Assembly: GCF_010726245.1 (NCBI RefSeq)
Contig: NZ_AP022561.1
Location: 3,658,001-3,722,000, forward strand
Reading direction: 5' to 3'
Source: Mycolicibacterium aichiense
GTDB taxonomy: Bacteria; Actinomycetota; Actinomycetes; Mycobacteriales; Mycobacteriaceae
Length of the DNA stretch: 64,000 bases
A program made the position numbers and the translations under genes. A model generated the notes under the pieces. It made no database searches, was not told where the DNA came from, and saw nothing but the letters and a program-made list of their open reading frames with translations. The stretch's first letter is position 1. Each line of letters begins with the position of its first letter. Positions 58,531-64,000 of this stretch are shown one piece after another.

Positions 58531-59298
58531 ATGGCCGCAACCAACGGCAAAGCCATCGACGGCAGCATCGCACTGGTCACCGGCGCCAATCGCGGCCTCG
58601 GCCGGGCGTTCACCCAGGCGCTGCTGGACCGGGGCGCCATCAAGGTCTACGCCGCCGCCCGCAACCCCGGCAGCGTCGCCTTCGACGATTCGCGAGTGGT
58701 GCCGATCGGCCTGGACATCACTGATGCTGACGCCGTGCGCGCCGCGGCGGAAGCCTGCACCGACGTGTCGGTGCTGATCAACAACGCCGGCGCCATGCTG
58801 CAGTCGCCATTCCTGACCGCCGAGGATCCCGATGCCGCCCGCGTCGAGATGGAGACCAACTACTTCGGCACGCTGGCGATGGCGCGCGCGTTCGCGCCCG
58901 TTCTGGCGGCTCAGTCAGGTGGCAGCGCACTGGTGAACATGCTGTCGGTGGTCAGCTTCTTCGTCTCCCCCTTCAACGCGTCCTACGGAGCGTCCAAGGC
59001 CGCCGAGTGGGCCCTGACCAATGCGCTGCGTATCGAACTGCACGGCCAGGGCACCCACGTCGTCGGTGTACATGCCGGCTTCATCGACACCGATATGGCC
59101 GCGGTGATCGACGGCCCGAAGATCTCACCCGAGGACGTCGCGGCCCAGACGATGGACGCCATCGAGAGCGGCGCACCCGAAGTCCTGGCCGACGAGCGCA
59201 CCCGGATGACGAAGAATTCGGTGCCCACCGATCAGACGTCGATCTACCCGGACATCCAGAAAGCCTGGGACGCCGGCAACAACCCCTGGCGGAGTTGA
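58531..59298 (+). CDS. Short-chain dehydrogenase/reductase
   Basis: This 255-residue SDR has TGANRGLG at 17-24, NNAG at 84-87 and the catalytic Ser139, Tyr152 and Lys156 (YGASK). The ATG has GAGGAG a few bases upstream. Lack of a long substrate insert fits a classical SDR of unknown specificity. It is 78 bp after iolG and might share its transcript, but no inositol role is known for it. Confidence 0.88.
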   Translation: MAATNGKAIDGSIALVTGANRGLGRAFTQALLDRGAIKVYAAARNPGSVAFDDSRVVPIGLDITDADAVRAAAEACTDVSVLINNAGAMLQSPFLTAEDPDAARVEMETNYFGTLAMARAFAPVLAAQSGGSALVNMLSVVSFFVSPFNASYGASKAAEWALTNALRIELHGQGTHVVGVHAGFIDTDMAAVIDGPKISPEDVAAQTMDAIESGAPEVLADERTRMTKNSVPTDQTSIYPDIQKAWDAGNNPWRS

Positions 59299-59324
59299 TC
59301 ACCCAACGGGCAAGATGCCCTTCC

Positions 59325-60023
59325 ATGGACACCACGTTTCCCGCTCCGGCGGGCCCGCTGCCGGCCTACCAAGCACGGCCGGACGGTGACGGACCGTGGC
59401 CCGGTGTCGTGATCGTGCACGACGCAATGGGCATGACCGGTGACATCAAACGCATCACCGACCGGTTTGCCGGCAACGGCTACCTCGCCATCACCCCGGC
59501 GCTGTATCACCGGGGCAATCGACTGCTGTGCGTGGTGCGCACCCTGCAGGCGTTCAAGAAGGGCAACGGAACCGCCGTCGACGACCTCATCGCCGCCCGC
59601 GATCACCTGGCGGCCGATCCGGCGTGCAGCGGGAAGGTCGGCATCATCGGGTTCTGCATGGGCGGCGGGTTCTGCCTCGTGCTGGCACCGACCGGACACT
59701 TCGACGCCGCGGCCCCCAACTACGGGGAATGGCCCTCGGACATCTCCGCGATCCCGAACTCGTGCCCGACCGTGGCCAGCTACGGCGCCAAGGACTGGAT
59801 GCTCAAGGGCGCGGCGGACAAGCTGGAGGACCTGCTCTCGACCAACGATGTGCCACGTGACATCAAGGAGTATCCGAACGTCGGACATTCCTTCATGAAC
59901 GACTGGGACATCCCCGCGCCGATGCAGGCCATCGCCGGCGTTGCCGGGATGGCCTACTCACGCCCCGAGGCCGAGGACGCCTGGCAGCGGATCTTCGCGT
60001 TCTTCGGTGAACATCTGAACTGA
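59325..60023 (+). CDS. Dienelactone hydrolase family protein
   Basis: The ATG at 59325 (MDTTFPAPAGPLPAYQ) gives 232 residues; the longer frame is an SDR shadow. The triad is Cys111 in GFCMGGG, Asp157 in GAKDWM and His188 in NVGHSF, the Cys-His-Asp set of dienelactone hydrolases. Substrates are lactones or small esters. It lies 26 bp after the SDR and could be co-transcribed with it. Confidence 0.87.
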   Translation: MDTTFPAPAGPLPAYQARPDGDGPWPGVVIVHDAMGMTGDIKRITDRFAGNGYLAITPALYHRGNRLLCVVRTLQAFKKGNGTAVDDLIAARDHLAADPACSGKVGIIGFCMGGGFCLVLAPTGHFDAAAPNYGEWPSDISAIPNSCPTVASYGAKDWMLKGAADKLEDLLSTNDVPRDIKEYPNVGHSFMNDWDIPAPMQAIAGVAGMAYSRPEAEDAWQRIFAFFGEHLN

Positions 60024-60035
60024 CGGCGGCGAGAG

Positions 60036-60809
60036 CTAGTGGATGAAGATGGTGTCGACGAGCACGTAACCGGCCACTGCGAAGACCAGGTAGGCAAACC
60101 AGTGCTGTAGCCGTCGGGTGTCAAGTCTGGTACCGAGGTGCGCGGCGACCAGCGAACCGAGGATGGCGGTACCGACGAACGCGCCGGTGATCGCCCAGTC
60201 GATGCCGCCCGCGCTGACATGTGAGACCAATCCCGCTGCCGAGTTGACGACGATGATCAAGAGCGACGTACCGATGGCGACCGGGATCTCCACTCCGAGC
60301 ATCAGCACCAGAGCCGGAATGATCAGGAAGCCCCCACCGACACCGAAGAGCCCGGTGAGCAAGCCGACGAGGAATCCCGCGGGGATGGATCTCGGGGCGC
60401 AGTGACGCCAGTTGATCCCTGAATCGCCGACCTTGCATGCAGTGCCGGTGTCGCCGTTGTCCTGCAGCAACCGGATACCCGCCACCACCATCACCCCGGC
60501 AAAGCCGATGAGCAGAGCCGATTGAGGTAGCTGTCTACCGATTGCCGTCCCCACGAAGGTGGCGGGAATGCCGGCCGCCGCGAAGATCGCGGCCAGCCGC
60601 CACTGCACCTGTCCGGCCCTGATCTTGGGCAGCGCGCCCACCGCCGACGCGGTGCCAACCACGATGAGCGACATCGGGATGGCCTGCTCGATTCCCAGCC
60701 CGAGCACGTAGACCAGCGCGGGAACCGCGAGAATGGACCCGCCACCGCCGAGTAAACCCAGCAGGACGCCGATCACTGCGCCGAGGGCCAAGGCGAGTCC
60801 GACGGTCAT
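60036..60809 (-). CDS. TauE/SafE-family sulfur exporter
   Basis: A 257-residue membrane protein with about eight hydrophobic segments. The two TauE/SafE halves start with the Gly-rich [20 protein letters not shown] (near 19-38) and [16 protein letters not shown]. Members export sulfite, thiosulfate or organosulfonates. At the end of the sulfide-oxidation cluster it probably removes sulfite or thiosulfate made by the persulfide dioxygenase-rhodanese enzyme. It starts 10 bp after the small Cys-rich gene. Confidence 0.88.
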   Translation of the reverse strand: MTVGLALALGAVIGVLLGLLGGGGSILAVPALVYVLGLGIEQAIPMSLIVVGTASAVGALPKIRAGQVQWRLAAIFAAAGIPATFVGTAIGRQLPQSALLIGFAGVMVVAGIRLLQDNGDTGTACKVGDSGINWRHCAPRSIPAGFLVGLLTGLFGVGGGFLIIPALVLMLGVEIPVAIGTSLLIIVVNSAAGLVSHVSAGGIDWAITGAFVGTAILGSLVAAHLGTRLDTRRLQHWFAYLVFAVAGYVLVDTIFIH

Positions 60810-60819
60810 CGATTTCCAC

Positions 60820-60969
60820 TCACCCGCGTGGTGTGACTTGCGCCGCGCAGTTCCGCTCGCAGGTACACCGCTGACTCACGGGCACCGATCGCATCACATC
60901 GTCGGCGTGCTGGCCGCAGCCGGCCCAGCCGGTCTTTCCGCACGTGGGACACTTCTCCGGGTAACACAT
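60820..60969 (-). CDS. Small Cys-rich protein, putative zinc-binding
   Basis: A 49-residue ORF starting MCYPEKCPTCGKTGWAGCG, with an AGGAGA site four bases before the ATG at 60969. Cys residues at 2, 7, 10, 18, 35, 37 and 41 and His21 give two compact metal or redox sites, and GWAGCGQHADDVM plus VPVSQRCTC recall small conserved proteins seen in bacteria and eukaryotes whose role I do not know. It sits 8 bp after the thioredoxin stop and 10 bp before the exporter, so it belongs to the sulfide operon. It may carry persulfide or metal. Function is inference. Confidence 0.72.
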   Translation of the reverse strand: MCYPEKCPTCGKTGWAGCGQHADDVMRSVPVSQRCTCERNCAAQVTPRG

Positions 60970-60977
60970 GTGTTCTC

Positions 60978-61358
60978 CTATGCCGGTTGCGATTTCGGTA
61001 CGGGGCTTGCGGCGATCTTGGCGCGCACCTCGGTCATGTCGAGGTCCTTGACCCTGGCGATGAGATCTTCCAGGGCCGCGGCGGGCATCGCACCGGGCTG
61101 GCGGTAGACCAGAATCCCGTCGCGGAAGGCCATGATCGTCGGGATCGCCCGTATCTCCAGTGCCGCAGCGAGTTCTTGCTCGGCTTCGGTGTCGACCTTG
61201 GCGTGCACCACATCGGGGTGCGACTCCGACGAGCGGTCGAAGACCGGAGCGAAGGCGCGGCACGGGCCGCACCACGACGCCCAGAAGTCGATGAGCACAA
61301 CGGGATTCTCGGCGATCGTGGCCTTGAAGTCGGTAGCGGTCAGCTTCTTGATTGTCAT
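60978..61358 (-). CDS. Thioredoxin
   Basis: A 126-residue thioredoxin with the active site WCGPC (Cys30, Cys33), the cis-proline in AIPTIMAF and a 20-residue polar C-terminal extension. In this operon it can take sulfur from the SQR product or reduce rhodanese persulfide. It lies 34 bp after the SQR stop and 8 bp before the small Cys-rich gene. Confidence 0.93.
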   Translation of the reverse strand: MTIKKLTATDFKATIAENPVVLIDFWASWCGPCRAFAPVFDRSSESHPDVVHAKVDTEAEQELAAALEIRAIPTIMAFRDGILVYRQPGAMPAAALEDLIARVKDLDMTEVRAKIAASPVPKSQPA

Positions 61359-61392
61359 TGTGATGTCCTTTCGTTGTGTCGCAATCGAATTG

Positions 61393-62595
61393 TTAGGCCA
61401 GGCCCTTGAGCATCAGATTCCAGTACATGAACGGGAGCCCGTATTTCTTCAGATACCAATAGGCCCGGTGTGGCGTCGTCGGATTCAGCAGGGGGAACGA
61501 CGGTTCCAGCTTCAGGTCGTAATCGAACTCGGCAAGCAGCATCGCGTGCGACGAGGTGATGATCGGGCACGACGAGTAACCGTTGTACGACGCGGGTAGT
61601 GGCTGGTGTTTCAAGAACGCGTCGATGTTGGCGACAACCACCGGGGCCTGCTTGCGGATCGCGGCGCCGGTCTTGGAGTTCGGCGACGAACCCGCGTCAC
61701 CCAGGCTGAACACGTTCGGGTACCGCACGTGCTGCATGGTGTGCTTGTCGATGTCGACATAACCGGCCGCGTCACCCGTCGACAGCGGGCTGGACTTGAT
61801 CCAGTCCGGCGCCGACTGCCGCGGCACGGCATGCAGAACGTCGTAGGGCAGCATGGCATCGGTGCCGCCGGCGGCGACGCTGGTGATGCCGACCTTGCGC
61901 GATGCCGCATCAACGGACGTCACCTCGGAGTTGGTGTGCAAGGTGATGCCGTAGTCGGCAATGACCTTGTCGAGGCTGTCCGCAATCGCCGGAATCCCGA
62001 ACGGCCGTGCCCCCGGCATCACCAGGTGGATGTCAATGTCTTTGAGCACCCCCTGTTTCCGCCAGTAGTCGGCCGCCAGGTAGGCGATCTTCTGCGGAGC
62101 ACCGGCACACTTGATCGCGCCGGAGGGGACGGTGAAAACTGCGGTGCCCGAACGCATGTTGCGGATGAAGTCCCAGGTGCGCGGCGCGAGGTCGAACCGG
62201 TAGTTCGACGACACCCCGTCACGGCCCAGGGCATCCTCCAGGCCCTCGGTGCGGTTCCAATCCAGCTGGATGCCCGGACAGACAACGAGCACGTCGTAGG
62301 TGTAGGTCGAGCCGTCCACGCAGGTGACCGTGTTGTTGTCGGGATCAAAGGCACTGGCGGCGTTCTTGATCCAGGTCGCACCCGTGGGCATGACCGACGA
62401 CTCGTCGCGCTCAGTGGTCGGCGCCTTCACCTGACCGCCGCCGACCAGCGTCCACAGCGGTTGGTAGTAGTGCTTGCTCGACGGCTCGATGATGGCGACG
62501 TCGGTGTAGCCCTTGCGGAGCATCCGCGCGGCGACTGTGATGCCGGCGGTTCCGCCGCCGACGATCAGGATTTGATGTTTGGCCGTGATGGTCAT
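61393..62595 (-). CDS. sqr: Sulfide:quinone oxidoreductase
   Basis: The ATG at 62595 (MTITAKHQILIVGGG) with GAGGAGA upstream gives 400 residues; the longer frame is a shadow of the dioxygenase gene. FAD binding is at GGGTAG (13-18). Cys163 (KCAGAPQK) and Cys343 (YSSCPI) are placed to carry the bridging sulfur, with Cys106 as a third. The C-terminal hydrophobic helix pair (YWYLKKYGLPFMYWNLML) docks on the membrane. It oxidises sulfide to persulfide and feeds electrons to menaquinone. Confidence 0.9.
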   Translation of the reverse strand: MTITAKHQILIVGGGTAGITVAARMLRKGYTDVAIIEPSSKHYYQPLWTLVGGGQVKAPTTERDESSVMPTGATWIKNAASAFDPDNNTVTCVDGSTYTYDVLVVCPGIQLDWNRTEGLEDALGRDGVSSNYRFDLAPRTWDFIRNMRSGTAVFTVPSGAIKCAGAPQKIAYLAADYWRKQGVLKDIDIHLVMPGARPFGIPAIADSLDKVIADYGITLHTNSEVTSVDAASRKVGITSVAAGGTDAMLPYDVLHAVPRQSAPDWIKSSPLSTGDAAGYVDIDKHTMQHVRYPNVFSLGDAGSSPNSKTGAAIRKQAPVVVANIDAFLKHQPLPASYNGYSSCPIITSSHAMLLAEFDYDLKLEPSFPLLNPTTPHRAYWYLKKYGLPFMYWNLMLKGLA

Positions 62596-62617
62596 GGTGG
62601 CAGTTCTCCTCGGAAGA

Positions 62618-63997
62618 TCAGGCGTTTTGGTGGGCTTCGTCCCAGGCGCCGTAGCCGCCCAGGATGTCACTGACGTCGGCAAACCCGTTCTGGCGCAACA
62701 GACTTGCAGCGACAGAGGACCGGTAACCGCCAGCGCAATAGACGACTGTCGGCTTGGCGGGATCCAGTTCGCCGAGCCGGGCGGGCAACTGCCCGACCGG
62801 GATCGCGACGGCGTGCGGAATCGCGCCGGCTTCGACCTCGCCGGGGTTACGCACGTCGACGATCTGCAGATCAGGCAGCTCAGATGCGCGCTGATCGAAT
62901 GCCTGGGCGGTCAATCGGGATGCGACGGCAACGTCGCCACGGTTCTCGAACATCGCCTCGAACGGCTTGTCGAGATAACCGATCACCCGGTCGAAACCGA
63001 TGCGGGCGAGCCGGTTCTTGCCTTCCAGTTCCTGCCCCGGGTCGGTGACCAGCACGATATCGACATCGGAGGGCAACACAGAGCCCGCGAACTCGGCGTA
63101 CCGGCCTTCCAGACCGATGTTGACAGCGCGGCGCAGATGGCCGAGAGCGAACTCCTCGGGAGTGCGCCCGTCAACCAGCACCGCGCCGTTGTCGACGGCG
63201 GCGCGGACCTCGTCGTAGGTCATCGCCTTCGGCATCTTGGTCTCGTCGAGCAGTTCGCGGTCCCTGCGGTTGAGGATCGCGTTGTAGACGAAGTAGGCGG
63301 GCGCCGGCGGCTGACCCTCGGTGACGAGATTCATGAACGTCGCCTTGTCGGGTGCTCGCAATGCGTAGTTGGTCGCCTTCTGATCGCCCATGGTCGACCA
63401 CAGGTCGGTCGACAAGTTCTTGCCGCACGCCGATCCGGCGCCGTGCGCCGGGTACACCCGGGTCGCGTCGGGCAGCGTCATCAGCTTGTCGTGCAAGGAG
63501 TCGTAGAGCTTCTCGGCGAGTTCCTCACGGGTGAAGCCGATGGAGGCCAGCAGGTCAGGTCGGCCCACATCACCGATGAACAGGGTGTCGCCGGTCATCA
63601 CGCCGTACGGAACGGTGTCATCGGCATGCTCGTAGATCACGATGCTCAATGACTCGGGTGTATGCCCGGGGGTGTGGCGGAATTCCAGTGTCACATCACC
63701 CAGCGAATAGCGTTCACCGTCAGCGACACCCATCGACTCGAATTCTGTTTGGGCGACTGAGGAGTAGACGATTTTCGCGCCGGTGGCCTTGGCAAGTTCC
63801 AGGTGACCGGACAGGAAGTCGGCGTGGAAGTGCGTCTCGATGACCAATTCGATGGTCAGTCCCTGCTCCTCCGCGTCGGCCACATACTCGGCCACATCAC
63901 GTTGCGGATCCACAACAACTGCGCGGCCGGTGCTTTCGTCGCCGATCAGGTACGAAGCGTGGGACAGGCAGTCCAGGTAGTACTGCTGCAGGATCAT
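62618..63997 (-). CDS. Persulfide dioxygenase-rhodanese fusion (CstB/BlhA type)
   Basis: This 459-residue protein joins a metallo-beta-lactamase persulfide dioxygenase (about 1-245) to two rhodanese domains. Iron ligands fit His56 (THFHAD), His112 (HTPGHTP) and Asp137 (MTGDTLF). The first rhodanese domain has Asp in place of the Cys (VTDPGQE), while the second has Cys421 in VVYCAGGYRS. It oxidises glutathione- or mycothiol-type persulfides to sulfite and can convert them to thiosulfate. The ATG is 3 bp from the window end, so upstream regulatory sequence is not visible. It is the first visible gene of the sulfide cluster. Confidence 0.9.
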   Translation of the reverse strand: MILQQYYLDCLSHASYLIGDESTGRAVVVDPQRDVAEYVADAEEQGLTIELVIETHFHADFLSGHLELAKATGAKIVYSSVAQTEFESMGVADGERYSLGDVTLEFRHTPGHTPESLSIVIYEHADDTVPYGVMTGDTLFIGDVGRPDLLASIGFTREELAEKLYDSLHDKLMTLPDATRVYPAHGAGSACGKNLSTDLWSTMGDQKATNYALRAPDKATFMNLVTEGQPPAPAYFVYNAILNRRDRELLDETKMPKAMTYDEVRAAVDNGAVLVDGRTPEEFALGHLRRAVNIGLEGRYAEFAGSVLPSDVDIVLVTDPGQELEGKNRLARIGFDRVIGYLDKPFEAMFENRGDVAVASRLTAQAFDQRASELPDLQIVDVRNPGEVEAGAIPHAVAIPVGQLPARLGELDPAKPTVVYCAGGYRSSVAASLLRQNGFADVSDILGGYGAWDEAHQNA

Positions 63998-64000
63998 CGT

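Overview
The window is high-GC DNA from a fast-growing mycobacterium (Mycolicibacterium-like). The evidence is gene order: nadD-rsfS-gpgP-octT-degV, moxR/VWA-proA, nadE, proB-obg-rpmA-rplU-rne-ndkA-folC-valS, rpfE, mobA and korB-korA follow the Mycobacterium tuberculosis Rv2417c-Rv2455c block almost gene for gene. GTG/TTG starts and 1-4 bp stop/start overlaps are common. No rRNA, tRNA, CRISPR array, insertion sequence or prophage was seen.

Layout. 1-3411: end of a YceI-like gene, then a minus-strand operon for NAD synthesis (nadD), ribosome silencing (rsfS) and methylglucose lipopolysaccharide precursors (gpgP, octT), ending in degV. 3562-11147: secreted PE-PPE-domain hydrolase, a MoxR/VWA chaperone pair downstream of proA, a ribokinase, a crotonase, and a CmtR-like metal sensor with a CDF-like transporter. 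11148-15721: nadE, a cysteine hydrolase, a DUF218 protein and a sirtuin. 15718-24610: proB, obg, L27, L21, RNase E, NDK, DUF4233 and folC. 24607-32440: valS, DUF937, a saccharopine-dehydrogenase-like reductase, an S9 peptidase and an FAD monooxygenase. 32467-33475: two tandem resuscitation-promoting factors. 34234-37841: mobA and korB/korA.

38122-58452 is an accessory catabolic island for inositol or related cyclitols. The canonical part is iolC-aldolase-iolB-iolD-iolE-iolG (51781-58452) under a divergent GntR-type IolR. An ABC importer (lipoprotein, permease, single ATPase) is transcribed divergently from a hydroxypyruvate-isomerase-like gene. The promoters of the iol operon and of the importer carry nearly the same 22-bp element, whose core matches the corynebacterial IolR consensus. 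A second, non-canonical module (40158-44162) runs Fe(II)/2-oxoglutarate dioxygenase-like, Gfo/Idh dehydrogenase, IolE-like isomerase, then a second Gfo/Idh enzyme with a Tyr-type active site. It is divergent from a LacI regulator that precedes a PfkB kinase. This module is the best candidate here for an undescribed pathway.

58531-60023 holds an SDR and a dienelactone-hydrolase-like gene. 60036-63997 is a minus-strand sulfide-detoxification cluster: persulfide dioxygenase-rhodanese fusion, sulfide:quinone oxidoreductase, thioredoxin, a 49-residue Cys-rich protein and a TauE/SafE exporter.
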